Of a stretch of 64,000 nucleotides of DNA, positions 1-11,067 are shown piece after piece. The position numbers and the translations under genes are program-made. Within the stretch, counting starts at the first letter, position 1; each line of letters starts with the position of its first letter. The notes below the pieces were generated by a model that worked only from the letters and a program-made list of their open reading frames with translations, did not search any database and was not told the DNA's origin. Source of the stretch: Stereocaulon alpinum (Eukaryota > Ascomycota > Lecanoromycetes > Lecanorales > Stereocaulaceae); assembly GCA_018257865.1 (NCBI GenBank), contig JAEUBA010000034.1, positions 62,001 to 126,000 of the forward strand, read 5' to 3'.

Positions 1-312
1 GCTCCTCGCGGTATACCTGCTGTTGCAGCCACCGTCTCATCCCCAGCGTAATAGAACCACGCTCGGCTGAACATTTCCTTCATATGGCCAGGGAGGTAAA
101 GTGAAGCGGCAAGAATAACCATGGAGAAGAAGAGAAGGGCGCATGTATCTGCGTAAGATGTGCATTAGCCAAGGCAATGTATGTCTTCATGTGGAAGCAG
201 ACGTACTGAATATGAATTTCTCCGTTGGCGTCAGCATGTATAGAGAAAAGGTGACCTCGTATTGGTAGCGCTTGCGCTGTAGCCATCTTATGAGGTTGGA
301 GATGTAGAGCAT
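1..312 (-). CDS. Serine palmitoyltransferase small subunit-like protein (5' part; runs off window start)
   Basis: Small ER membrane activator of serine palmitoyltransferase, the first enzyme of sphingolipid synthesis (SPTSS/Tsc3-like, fungal form). Model: exon 1 at 312-207, intron 206-149 (58 nt, GTACGT donor, GCTAAT branch site, CGCAG acceptor), exon 2 from 148 off the left edge. The first exon encodes 35 residues and carries the family signature RYQYEVTFSLYMLTPTEKFI at about residues 15-34. After splicing, a hydrophobic helix follows (ALLFFSMVILAASLYLP), then FSRAWFYYAGDE. The conserved motif reads through the splice junction as EKFIFN, which supports the junction. The C-terminus lies outside the window. 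The start is the first ATG, directly before the conserved block. The match is from motif memory, but the motif is distinctive. Confidence 0.8.
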
Positions 313-729
313 TTTGGCTGCAGTAGCAAGCGTCCGTTGTATAATTGTATAGGCGCGTAAGGGGGGGTTGTTCTGATGCTAAAGGGGCTTTTCGGCGCAG
401 ACTTGATGGCGAGGGTGAAAAAGTTCATGGACCTGAGTAGCACTATGGGTCGATGCTTGAGAGCAGGCATCTATGCACAATGTCTTTCTTAGAGTGAAAA
501 GATGTGACTAAGACTGGTATGAAGGGATTTGGCTGACAGGAAGTCCGCAAGCTCCGCAAAGGCTTGGCGACGGTTTTCCGGACATTTACCGTATAGCCTG
601 TACAAGACATTGAGCATTTACGCTCTGGATGCCACTTAATATACTGTCCGAGCTCTCTTTGGCTTTGTGTCCCAGCCAGATATCTGGACATGGGCTTCCA
701 TTCTTTGAACCTGATCCGTCAATGATGAC
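313..729. other. Divergent intergenic region
   Basis: About 420 bp separates the start codons of the SPT small-subunit gene (minus strand) and the release-factor-like gene (plus strand). It must hold both promoters and 5' UTRs. No long ORF with recognisable content and no striking repeat is seen. Confidence 0.5.
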
Positions 730-1314
730 ATGTTTCTCGTGAACAGTTGCAGAACGGCTTTGGATGTCATTGGGCCTACCAAACATGCCTACCTTATCTT
801 GAGGAGGGGTCTCACCAACAGCAACGCTCTGGCAACGGCCCAACTGCCCCCTCGCCTGGTTATCAAAGAGAAGGACATCGAGGAAGCGTTCCTGAAAGGC
901 AGTGGCCCTGGAGGGCAGAAGATCGTCCGTCCACCCTATCCAAAATTTCCTTTGCTATCAAAAGTCACAACTAATGGTCCCGTAACGCTTTAGAATAAAA
1001 CATCCTCAGCCGTCCAGCTCAAGCATATCCCCACAGGCACTGTCATCAAGTCACAAGCTACACGGTCTCGATCACAGAACCGCAAGATCGCGCGAAGGAT
1101 ACTTGCAGAGAGAATTGAAGAAGCAGAGAAAGGCCCTGAGAGTAGGGCTGCATTAAAGGCAGGGATCAAGAGTAAGAAGAAGGCTAGTAAGAGTAAGAAG
1201 GCGAAGAGGAAGTATAGGAAGCTAGAGGAGGAGAAGAAGGGCCAGGAAGAAGGGGATGATGGAGCTGAAATAGATGAGCCGGCAGGTGAGGAGGCAAGGG
1301 GGGAACGAGTGTAG
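730..1314 (+). CDS. Mitochondrial RF1-domain (GGQ) peptidyl-tRNA hydrolase-like protein
   Basis: Codon-independent release or rescue factor of the C12orf65/mtRF-R type (yeast Rso55-like), predicted to act on stalled mitochondrial ribosomes. Exons 730-924 and 994-1314 with a 69-nt intron (GTCCGT donor, CTAAT branch, TTTAG acceptor), giving 171 aa. Residues 1-40 are basic and hydroxylated with no acidic patch until PPRLVIKEKDIEE, which fits a mitochondrial presequence. The catalytic loop GSGPGGQKINKT (about 57-68) is assembled exactly across the splice site, followed by VQLKHIPTGTVIKSQATRSR. The Arg/Lys-rich tail typical of ribosome-binding rescue factors follows, then an acidic C-terminus. A class I release factor is excluded because the stop-codon recognition domains are absent. 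Confidence 0.85.
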
Positions 1315-3943
1315 ACGGCCATGGGACAGTCATATGATCATGCTGCGTTAGATCCCTAGAGGATTAGGAGCGTACCCTGCCACCAACTGGAAAGGACGGC
1401 TACAGACTCGTGACGCAACCTTGTTTGTCAGAGCTCAACTTCAATATTCTTCTTACAGTTCTATTTGAAGGCTAGAACAAGCTACCGCCATGCCCAATCT
1501 TGACCCTATGGAACACAGACATGGCAACAAGAATGGTCGACTTTGACTGGCAAATAATACTTCAGTCTTACGAAGTAACATTCTGTTAGCTTTCTTGCTC
1601 TAGTCGGTTCCTACGACAGCTTCGTCCCAACATCCGCGGAGCTAGAAATTTGCCATACTGGGTGTCGACCGAGCGCAGTGCTGCGTGAACATGGTGCGAA
1701 CCCTGCGGAAGGTAAACATTCCGGCTCCGATGGCCCTTGAAGAAACAGCTACAGAGCTCAGACACAGCAACCATAGACAACTTCCTACTTACTTGAAGAG
1801 CCAACAAAAGGGCAGTCTTCCAGCTCAAGGCTTTCCATAAACGCAGCCATTTATTTCCTCCGGGTGGTCCTAAACCTTATTTCATAGTCCTAGAATACTA
1901 ATGCCGCAAAATCTGCCCTTTAGATTACGAACCCGAGACTGCACTGCAACTTGTAGAGGACTTTCATTGGATACAGGCTGTTAAGCTCATCCACTGATGC
2001 GGAATTGATTTCTCGGACAAGACTTAGTCAAGCCCCCTCATAGCTTCACTACGTCTACATCATTCCATAGAATGCTACAGTTTGGGTCAAAGGAGTCAAA
2101 CTTGGATTCATCAACCTCGCGGACACGGCCATGACACGCTTGAAGTCTATACATCACGGAAACAAGCACAACAAGAGAGCCCTGGACCGTATGGGCTAGC
2201 AACTTCAGGCGCAGCTGAACGCTTACAATGCTCCCCCAACCACTCGCCACAAGAGGCGTCGCCCCACCTCCGAGTCGGAAAATGAATGCGTGTGGACTTA
2301 TAGCATCAGAAACTCTGATTCCAGTGGAGAGACTAGTTATTTAGGTGGAGTAAGCGGAGAGGATGGAAGACGATAGGAAGAGAAAGAGTTTGAAATTCTT
2401 GGGCCACTAGAATTTATCATTGCTACCAAAGACTTGATATACTTGGCGCTTTCAATGCTATGATGTCGACGAGTTGGCAGCTGCTACCCTGTCCAATGCA
2501 CCACGCCTGTTGGTCGTTCGCGAAGGAGATTTCTCGCTATACGCTCGCTACACTCTGTCGTTTGTCTTTCGATCACGCCTTTCTTACGTCTTGCCCAATA
2601 CCTACTCCAACTTGTCACTAGCTCCCCAATTCAGCGCCTATCCGATCTTTTCAGGTCGACGTTATCCTGGGCTTGATCCAGAGATGTTGTGGCCTACCAG
2701 ATTAATTCGACTGAGATCTCAGCGTGCTCCCAAAAATAGGCCGCACAACCATGAAGAGTTGCTAATACCCGACGATGACTGCATGGCTATCATTTCCCTC
2801 GGAACCTTGGGAAGTCTACATCTTCACATGTCACTCAATCTATGAGCTGAGTCACGGCAATAACCACAACTTCAACGGCATCTATCGACCAAAAGACCAG
2901 GCCGGGCAAGTCCGTAAGGATTAGCCAAGAGACCAAGTTCATGCTTGTCCGGACATATACAATCCGCTTCTCGAAAATCCACAGCATGGCGAATATGCGG
3001 CATTGGATTGGGTCATCATCGCCACAGAGATAGGAGATGTGAAGGCCCTTGAGAGGAGTGGGAAATCAGGGGAGAGTTTCGTCATGAGAGTCACGGACTT
3101 CAAGATTGAGGAGCATGCTTTGATGGGGAGAATGATGGAGATCAAGAGGGGCACGATAACGACGAGATGGAATATGAGCAAGATGTGGGCGGTGCTCACG
3201 GACAAGAACAGAAATGGAAAGGGGACATTGAATTAGGCGACGTTGAAGGCGGAAGTGGATTCTAGGGACAAAGGCAAAAACAAGGAAGGGCAGCAACGTG
3301 GTTGATGAGTAATACATGTTGAGGGGGCGAATGAACGGAGCGCTGCACCGGAAAAACAGGATTTCAATATCAACACGCTACACAAGAGGGGTCCAGCCTT
3401 CTGATACGTATATCATTTGGTACAAATCACGTTCGTGAGCTCCGATAGTTCTGTTCGGCAAAATGCTCCAGACCATTACGCAGCCTAATCAACGGCATGC
3501 CTCCTGGCCGATCGGGAAATTCGCTCGCTAACGTTGCGCCCAATATGCAAGCCATTCTAAGGCGGAATACAATCTCCCTTTCTGATTGGGTTACATTAGC
3601 CTAACTATGGTGCTAATCACACCTAAGGTAGGATTTGCCTGTCTAGAGCGTAGCTCGGACACGGGGACTCAGCTTGGAACCGAGACCAATGTACGCTTGA
3701 TTGAGAAGCTGAGACTACGTCTCTTCGCTCAGCCTTGTCTAGTTTCTTCAAAATGCCTTCGAACCCGCTTCTCTCATTCCGTGCGCTGTGCTTCTTTCAC
3801 TGCTTGCGAACTGCCCTCCTGCCTGGGAGAGGCAGCAACGTCTACCGTCGAAAAGGCTCTAGTAACTCACAAATAGCGGGCTGAAGCCACCACCTGTCTT
3901 GACGGCCTGCTCCACACCCTCAGCTAAGTCTACAAGCTCGAAA
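1315..3943. other. 2.6-kb stretch with no recognisable gene
   Basis: Only short ORFs occur. The longest plus-strand readings are at about 2474-2845 (no ATG at its start; begins with a GTG-like alternative start; contains LLVVREGDFSL) and 3003-3236. The latter is an open frame that starts before its first Met and reads EYAALDWVIIATEIGDVKAL, ending in a stop at 3236. Neither matches a family I can name with confidence, and joining them needs introns I cannot justify. A third frame at about 2220-2380 is rich in Ser and Arg. The stretch may hold an unrecognised small gene or the remains of one. Confidence 0.35.
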
Positions 3944-6001
3944 ATGTCTCTAACGGCAAACTCATCCATCTACACTGGTCCATGGATCAACTGGTCCCAC
4001 GGCGCCATCGTGGGATCAACGATCACTCTTGACGAGCGTAACGCGGGACTCCTCACCGCCTTTCTGGCTATCTTCGTCTCTGTAGCTGGCGCCGCTTGCT
4101 GGAAAGTATCGAGCTTTACTGTCCACCAGTGTCGAGCCAGACAGGATTACCAAGACGGGCTACATGTCCAGCAACAAGCAATATTACGCAACACTGGAAG
4201 TGCAGCTGGCTCATCGTGGGAATTTATTAAGTCGGCATGGTACTGGAGGACACTCGCAGAGAAATCTGTAGTACGGAGCCTTCCTTTAGCTACTCTGGCC
4301 ATCCTCCATCTTGTGGTGTTCGGCATTGCTGGCGTCTTTTCTTCGGAGGTCACCAAAGCAGCTGGTGACGAGACGCTGATCAATTCTCCCAATTGTGGGT
4401 TTCTTAATCTGACTGCCACTGATACCAAGCTCGTCAATGCTGCATTCACCGCTATGGACCTTAATGATACGCTTGCCGCAAGTACTTATTCGCGAGCCTG
4501 CTATGATACTACGGCGAATATACTACAATGCAACCAGTATGCACAACAGCTGAAATGGCGATTTGATCAGAACGCATCCTGTCCTTTCTCCCCCGACATT
4601 TGCCTCTACGGTGGTATGCCTGCGTACCAAATGGACTCAGGGCTCATTGATTCGCACACGGCACTTGGGATCAATGCCCCAAAGTCAGAACGTGTTCAGT
4701 ATCGCAACGTTACCACTTGCTCGACGATTCATACCAAAGGCTATACAACTAATATCACCGATAATTTCACTGATACTCTTGCCAACGGTGACACGTTTAT
4801 ACGATATTGGTATGGCGAGGTCGCTGGGGTTACAAATTTTACGTATTCATATGACACCCATTCATTGGCAGATAACAGCGACTACACTCTTACGTCTGCA
4901 CCCCTCGTGGAGCTCAGCTGAGAAGAACACTAACCGTTTTACTATAGGTCGTTAATCGCCAATGCCGGCTACTCCAAAGATGTCTGGATCCCTATTCCCG
5001 CCCTCAATCGAACCGACGCAGACGTCTCTCTGTTCCTACTTGCCGGAAATTTAATAACATACGAAGAACCCGTCACCGATCCCTTTTTCACTGCAACTAC
5101 TCCGTACTCTATTCCCAACGGCGATGGGACGAATGTAACGTACTATCGATCAGACAGACTTGTCACTGCCCTTGGCTGTGCTGATCAACACCAATTCTGC
5201 AATCCAAGTAATGGTAACTGCACCCCACTGACCGGATGGACTCTTGTTAGAGCCCACGTCCGCCAACTTGCCTTCAACGACGCTCAATTAGATACCGCTA
5301 TACGGATCGTTGGTGCTGTTCAGTTCGTCGACACCTACAGTAGCGTCCACTCACGCGGCGCCAGCGCTTTACGAGCTTCGGAGACTGTTGATGATCACTC
5401 CAGCCAGATACAACTACCTGACACCCAGTGGATGACGGAAGTGTCGAGCTGGTTTGCTGTCTCGATGGCGAAGCTGCAACAGGGCATAGTTCAATATGCC
5501 ACAGGACCAGCTTACATTCCACAGGGTTCGAGTCTTGTTGGACCGCTCAACAAGCACCAAGAGAAAATGTGCAAGAATCAAAAGATTAGAAGTCAGAGTG
5601 GTACAACATCCTTCTCCGTGCTGGGAGTCGCCATCATCCTGATTGTGGGCTCAGTCCTCATCCTTACGAGCTTGCTGCTTGACACTGTGGTGGAGTTTCT
5701 CCGAAGGCAATTGCATTGGAAAGACTACAAGAGCTTGCAGTGGACCTTGGATGATAAGTTGCAAATGCAGCGTATGGCTTATGAGGAGGCTGGACAGGGG
5801 CACTGGACCGGTGGTGCAAGCTCTTACCCTGTAACGCGGAAGGGTGATAAGCTTGGTATACCCGAGGGCGTGAACTCAGACCATCCACTTTTGAGCAAGA
5901 CCCAGCGGCAATATAGCGATAGTGAAACTGGCGTACCAGAAGCCGAGGGCCTGATGACGGTGAAGGGCGTCAGTTTTCACGTCGAGCCAGTGCAGGTCTG
6001 A
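3944..6001 (+). CDS. Fungal membrane protein with large extracytoplasmic domain, unknown function
   Basis: 667 aa from two exons, 3944-4893 and 4948-6001, joined by a 54-nt intron (GTCTGC donor, CACTAAC branch, CTATAG acceptor) that restores the frame as YTLTSLIANAG. The start is the first in-frame ATG (3944). Hydrophobic helices lie near residues 32-55 and 110-133 and again near 535-565. Between the last two is a 400-residue segment rich in Asn-X-Ser/Thr sequons and Cys, which suggests a glycosylated outside-facing or lumenal domain. The tail after the last helix is cytosolic-looking (SLQWTLDDKLQMQRMAYEEA, then charged). The architecture resembles a family of uncharacterised Pezizomycotina proteins. 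No enzymatic motif was recognised. Confidence 0.8.
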
Positions 6002-6986
6002 AGATCAATTTACGACTAATGATGTTTACGTGCGGAACAAAGTGTTGGGGGCTGGATTGAGTACTCCATGCGGGGCTCACAATGATATGAAGTACGAACA
6101 GTTTGATTGTTCCACTGTGCCCGGCATAGGTACTCCCGAGATGTTCAAGGTGGGCTAACTTGAGCTTGGAAGCAATCAGCTAATGAGGAAATTGGGACCT
6201 TGGGGACAGAAACTTGCGTCATTGTGAAGGGAATGGGCTACCAGATTGGATGTGGAGATCTGCGTTTGTTGTGGTCTGTAAATGTTATCGCCTTCCGTCG
6301 TTCAGATGACAACATATGATCTCATCTCATTTCATCTTATTCCATCTCGACTTGAATGTGAAACGCAATTACTGCAATTAAACCATATACACACCAAAGT
6401 CAGCGACGTCAACAGACCTATACTCCTCCAATACAGCTGTGAGTGCTAAATCTCAGTGACCGGTACGGAAGCGAAGAACATCGGCAGACCAGAGGGCTTA
6501 CTGCACGGAAGATATTCGTGTCTTACTTGTCATCGCTAATAGAGGTGAATGTTTTTCCGAGTCGCACGCCCTCAAAAGGTCGTAGAAGGAGGAACTCCGG
6601 AACGGGTCTAGATGGCCCCTTAGTCTCCTCAAATCATGGTTTAGGGGCCCGCTTAGGGCGATCCCACAGTGGACAAACATCAATTTCCTTCGCGATAACG
6701 GTTTTAGTACCTGACCTTTAGTACTTCCAGGGACCTCCGGAGAAGGTACGGCTGCGCATTCGAACAATTCCCTCCAATTCCAACATCGATAGCTAAAAAC
6801 CTGAAAGGGAAAAAAACAACTAAGTCATCTATAATAGCAAAGGCTTGGCTTTCTATGGCAAGATTATAGAGCTTGTTGAGCGCTCTCTAACGCTCCTCAA
6901 ATTATAAGATTTGGAGAGAGCGTTACGGCGTCAATGTAGGTAAAGTTATATATTTTCGGAATTTATACACGGAAGCAGCCCGCCCC
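6002..6986. other. Intergenic, partly AT-rich, no gene
   Basis: Only short ORFs. From about 6790 onward the sequence turns AT-rich and repetitive. It includes a hairpin-like inverted pair in which TAACGCTC..CTCAAAT faces ATTTGGAGAGAGCGTTA across a short loop at about 6888-6930. This suggests decayed repeat DNA leading into the inverted-repeat element that follows. Confidence 0.4.
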
Positions 6987-7006
6987 TAGAGCTTACCCCT
7001 AGAAGA

Positions 7007-7841
7007 GTTCACCGGTCAACTGGCCAAACCCCTCAGCTAGCCAACCCTATAGGGCTGAGCTTATAACACCACTTTTAGTGCTACGTATTACTCTAGACTC
7101 CATATCCAGCGGGTTTGATATCATACTTTCGCGTATAGAATTATAGTCATTGTTATTATCTAGAAGTTCTATACCAGAAGTCTAGGAATTATATATCTAC
7201 TTCGCAACTTATAGTCGTTAGTAATTATCCCCTTGACCGGCAAGAAGTCACACCCTGCGGGAACTAAGCCCTATAGGGCTGTGTATGCTCCTGAGGAGTG
7301 CCATCATGATTTTCAGGGCGGGTGGTCCCTAAATAAGGCGCCTAAACCAGCTACTACAGCGGGTTAGCACCGCAATAAGGCAGTATCTTTAGGGCCACAG
7401 GGCCTAGGTTCAGGGACAGTTTCAGGGTACTTAGATATCGACTCTTAGGGTAAAAAGCGTCTGATTTGCAAGCTTTGCCCCCGGGGCAGACTTTATGCTT
7501 TTAGCTAGATGATCCGGCGGTGATAAATTAAGATGGCAATAGCTATATGTATTAATTTTGGTAGGAATTACTGCACAATTAAAATATCTATGCATTGCAC
7601 AATCATTGTTTACTTTCTTGATTTAGCGCCAAAAATCGAGGACTAGCGCCGGAGGTCGGTATCTATGCATGTTCTAGCACCTAATCGGGTTTAGATTTGG
7701 GGGGTGTGACTTCTTGCCGGTCAAGGGGATACCCCTAAGAGGCGCCCGGAGCTGGACCCCGGAGAAACAAGAATCAGAAGCTCAGGGGCGCAGCCTTACA
7801 AGGCTGGCCAGTTGAGGGGTTTGGCCAGTTGACTGGGGAAC
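7007..7841. mobile_element. Outer terminal-inverted-repeat element (MITE-like), non-coding
   Basis: The left end (7007-7043, core GGTCAACTGGCCAAACCCCT) is matched in inverted orientation by 7805-7841, with about four mismatches in 37 bp. Weaker similarity continues inward for another 20 bp or so, where the arms differ mainly by C/T and G/A transitions, as expected from repeat-induced point mutation. No transposase ORF is present. The element is split by the inner element at 7228-7729; without it the outer unit would be only about 330 bp. Similarity may extend outward by up to about 20 bp on each side. Target-site duplication was not resolved and the superfamily is not assigned. Confidence 0.7.
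7228..7729. mobile_element. Inner TIR element nested in the outer one, TA target duplication
   Basis: A 28-bp perfect terminal inverted repeat (7228-7255 and 7702-7729, starting TCCCCTTGACCGGCAAGAAG) is flanked on both sides by the dinucleotide TA (7226-7227 and 7730-7731). This is the signature of Tc1/mariner-type (including Fot1/pogo) transposition. The 502-bp unit has no ORF, so it is a non-autonomous MITE. Its identical arms, against the diverged arms of the host element, indicate a later insertion. It contains a small palindrome, CCCTATAGGG. Confidence 0.75.
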
Positions 7842-7992
7842 CCTGTATAGAGGTGAACCTGTAGCGAAAAGTTGTCTGCTTTTGTCAAGACTGCTAAACA
7901 GTCGTGGCAGAGTACGTTCAGCAGTCGGGGACCGGCTTGATATTCAGAGTATCCTCCTAAATAACCTAGCTTTGCAGCTAGGAGAACTCGCT

Positions 7993-9936
7993 ATGCTATG
8001 TACTGCTTGTGCAAATATCTTCCGGGGCCATTTGGAATTCAATGAGTTATATGGTCTCAAGGCCAGGGTAGCTACCGCTAAGAAAGCCCATCATTTGACT
8101 GCCAATGGTTTCCACGCAGCAGTTGAACGGAAGTGTCGGATATGTGTAATTGTTTGGCGCCGTTTCTCCGAGAACGAAGCAGCGCATCTCTCGGGGTCAC
8201 ACCAAGGGCCCCGATCTACTCAGTACCATTTCGAGAGGGGATTGTCTAAGACGCCAGCAGACATCTTCACACTTTGCATCTCAAATGACCATGATGGCAA
8301 GGTTTCATATTGGGCCATGTACCCTGCACGAGATGCTGACGCCAGAACGACAAGAACTCTTCGGAATACATCATCTGAACCTTGTTTTGAACTCGTCTGC
8401 GAGTGGTTTACGAAGTGTGTGGAAGGTCACAGTCTATGCAAAATGACTGCGAGGACGGAAGTGGGTTATCCGAGCCGACTGATCGAGCTAGGATCTGCGG
8501 ATTCAGACTACGAATTACGCATATATACTAAGCTCAAGGGAAGTCCGGAGGCACCTTATCTCACTCTGAGTCACCGCTGGGGAGCCGCCGACTTTCTGAA
8601 GCTTACTCAGTCAACGTTCGAACGTCTACATCGCGGGTTCTCAATCGCAGAATTACCGCAAACATTCCGAGACGCAGTTGTTGTGGCTCGAAAATTAGGC
8701 GTACGCTACGTCTGGATTGACGCACTATGTATAATCCAGGATTCAAAAGAGGACTGGCAATATGAAGCAGCCATGATGGGAATGGTTTACAAGAATGCGA
8801 TATGCAATATTTCAGCTACGGGTGCTTGGGACAGTAGAGAAGGCTGCTTTTGCGATCGGGACACTACTCTAATTGATCCCTGTCTTGTCAAGTGTGAGTG
8901 GGATAGTGTGCCTGATCAATACTACCAGGTTGTAGATTATGCTATATGGGAAGACAGCATCGTTCATGGCCCTGTCAACCAACGCGCCTGGGTAGTTCAA
9001 GAGCGCCTTCTGGCACCTCGCATCTTGCACTATGCTCGAGAAGAAGTCTTTTGGGAATGTCAGGAGCTTATGGCATGTGAAACGTTCCCGCGAGGTATCC
9101 CAGAGGGTTTCACCAGGAAGGCGTCCAATTTAAATCGTTTAATACCGCGGACGCTGTCAGATGCTGCATCTTCCAAGCCGCACAACAAAGAGCATCAGCC
9201 GGATCGAGACTTGTATGACAATTGGCGCATTATTGTCCGAGAATATACGAGATGCAAGCTTACAAAATCCGAAGATAAACTAGTCGCGCTGTCCGGTATC
9301 GCGAAGCAGATGCAGCTACATATCAACGACGTGTATCTTGCAGGGATGTGGAAAGGCTGTCTTTCCTCTCAGTTACTCTGGCATATCGAGGGCGATGGAG
9401 TAAGGCCGCAGTCATATCGTGCGCCATCATGGAGCTGGGCAAGCGTAGATGGACCTGCTGAGTCACGACAGGAGGATCCAACTGGTAGCAGTTTGATCAC
9501 CATTCTGGATGCCACTACTACTCCACTTTCTACTGACCACACAGGTCAAGTCAAGAACGGGCACGTACGCCTGCGTGGGAGGTTGTACTCTGCGAAAATT
9601 CCTGATTCAAGACCCTGGAGAAAAGACCTATTCAAAATCGATTCGCAGCTACTAGACAGCCGATTCAATTGGTTCCCGGACGTCAAGGCCGAGACTTCTG
9701 TAGGAGATAATTATTTCTTGCCCCTGTACGCCTATTCAGACCAGAAATATGATATTTGGATAAGTGGTCTGGTCTTGCGATCTGCAGGACAAACAGAAAG
9801 TACATATGTACGCTGGGGCTATATTGACTTAATGACCGAAGACATGGGTCGGATCGTCGGCGTTGAGGAAGATGATGATGAGTTCTTCTGTTCCCCCAGC
9901 CACTACAAGTATTGGCGAACCATAACCCTGGTTTGA
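7993..9936 (+). CDS. HET-domain protein (heterokaryon incompatibility type)
   Basis: 647 aa, no intron. The open frame runs upstream without an ATG; the first in-frame ATG at 7993 starts the usual MLCTACANIF zinc-knuckle-like beginning of these proteins. The HET domain starts at about residue 189 with YLTLSHRWG, continues through LPQTFRDAVVVARKLGVRYVWIDALCIIQDSKEDW, and includes the block YKNAICNISATGAWDSREGC. A long C-terminal region with APSWSWASVDG is typical of the family. Such proteins mediate allorecognition or regulated cell death in fungi. No NACHT, WD40 or ankyrin partner domain is visible. The gene begins about 150 bp beyond the nested repeat element, so its promoter may be affected by it. 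Confidence 0.9.
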   Translation: MLCTACANIFRGHLEFNELYGLKARVATAKKAHHLTANGFHAAVERKCRICVIVWRRFSENEAAHLSGSHQGPRSTQYHFERGLSKTPADIFTLCISNDHDGKVSYWAMYPARDADARTTRTLRNTSSEPCFELVCEWFTKCVEGHSLCKMTARTEVGYPSRLIELGSADSDYELRIYTKLKGSPEAPYLTLSHRWGAADFLKLTQSTFERLHRGFSIAELPQTFRDAVVVARKLGVRYVWIDALCIIQDSKEDWQYEAAMMGMVYKNAICNISATGAWDSREGCFCDRDTTLIDPCLVKCEWDSVPDQYYQVVDYAIWEDSIVHGPVNQRAWVVQERLLAPRILHYAREEVFWECQELMACETFPRGIPEGFTRKASNLNRLIPRTLSDAASSKPHNKEHQPDRDLYDNWRIIVREYTRCKLTKSEDKLVALSGIAKQMQLHINDVYLAGMWKGCLSSQLLWHIEGDGVRPQSYRAPSWSWASVDGPAESRQEDPTGSSLITILDATTTPLSTDHTGQVKNGHVRLRGRLYSAKIPDSRPWRKDLFKIDSQLLDSRFNWFPDVKAETSVGDNYFLPLYAYSDQKYDIWISGLVLRSAGQTESTYVRWGYIDLMTEDMGRIVGVEEDDDEFFCSPSHYKYWRTITLV

Positions 9937-11067
9937 GAAGATCAAACTTATGAGTCAGCCTCCACAAGCCGCTGGTCCCCCTGACAAGAACCACGAAGCC
10001 ATTTCTCTCTTAGCGATCTTTACCAAGGAGCGAATAATTTCACGTACCTTTCTTCAACTCCCTAATTTGCCATACCAGAGAACGAGGAGTTTCATACGAC
10101 TCCCTCCGTTTCCCTCGCTCCCACTCCAGGGAATGAACAGGTTCACAATATTACCCCCATCCTGTCAGGTTACTATAATACCTGACTTGGTGATGCATTG
10201 GTAGCAGCACCCAGGTTTCCGATAGCGCCTGCAGTGAAGTGTGAGGGAGAAATAGGGTAAAATTCCAACGACTCGGCGCAATATGGTTGACGAAAGTGCC
10301 AAGTGTAGCGCTGAGGAAGAATTCCAGGTTTATCAATGCGTTGAGTGTGCAATGCAATGGTTCTATGTGTGATTGAGTAGCGCTGTCGCTAGACCGCGGG
10401 CTTCTCGAGCTGGTGATGTGTCAAGATTGCAACCGTTGACTTCGGGTAAAGTCGATCTGCAACAGTGATTGAAATGAAGACGCGTTATGGTTTGGGGTGG
10501 CTAAGCAGAAAGATGTTTGAGCTCATCGTTACATGGTCAAGAATATCATGCATGCACGTTGAGGATGTCTATTCTTCTAGGGGTTAGGAAAGGAGAATGT
10601 TGCCTGAAGTCTACGAGTAGCCAAAGATGTCGAACTGGCCCGATGACCGCATACATATGCTCCTTCTGCTGCCCTTTCTATTGCAGAGCTCGCCGTTGTC
10701 CTTCCCATGCTCCCATAGAAGAAGAATGTAATGTTTTGGACAGTGAGATTTACTTATTGATCAATTATTGGGAGCCATTAGCCGTTGATGTTGAAGTCTG
10801 AGGCGTTATTGCTGGCGATTGAAGATGACCCACAATAGTAGCGACAATCAAGGTGGGGGTCTCAATCGAAGCCTTCAAGTTGTATCAAGAATGAGGCCAG
10901 CAGTAGTTTTATATGTTTGCTGAGAAGGATGTGAAAGATGCTGAGGATTGAAAACAACATCGAGTATCCCTTCAATGTATTGAGGCAGGCACAAGCGATG
11001 CTAATCCTTACAAGCCAGAAAGTCTCAAACATGGCCCCCAAAGACCGATTATTCAGAGTAGGCACGG
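9937..11067. other. Intergenic, no recognisable gene
   Basis: About 1.1 kb with only short, featureless ORFs on both strands between the HET gene and the 3' end of the sialidase-like relic. No repeat or RNA gene was recognised. Confidence 0.4.

Noticed and set aside
990..1322. Minus-strand ORF of 110 residues rich in Ser, Phe and Leu
   Set aside because: It is the complement of the Lys/Glu-rich tail of the release-factor-like gene; the repetitive composition is a by-product.
3003..3236. Similarity of DWVIIATEIGD to the DYVIIGxETGN motif of some radical-SAM proteins
   Set aside because: Only a few residues match, with no CxxxCxxC cluster nearby; not enough for a call.
5521..5545. GGGTTCGAGTC, resembling a tRNA B-box
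   Set aside because: Lies within the coding exon of the membrane protein; no A-box or cloverleaf could be drawn around it.
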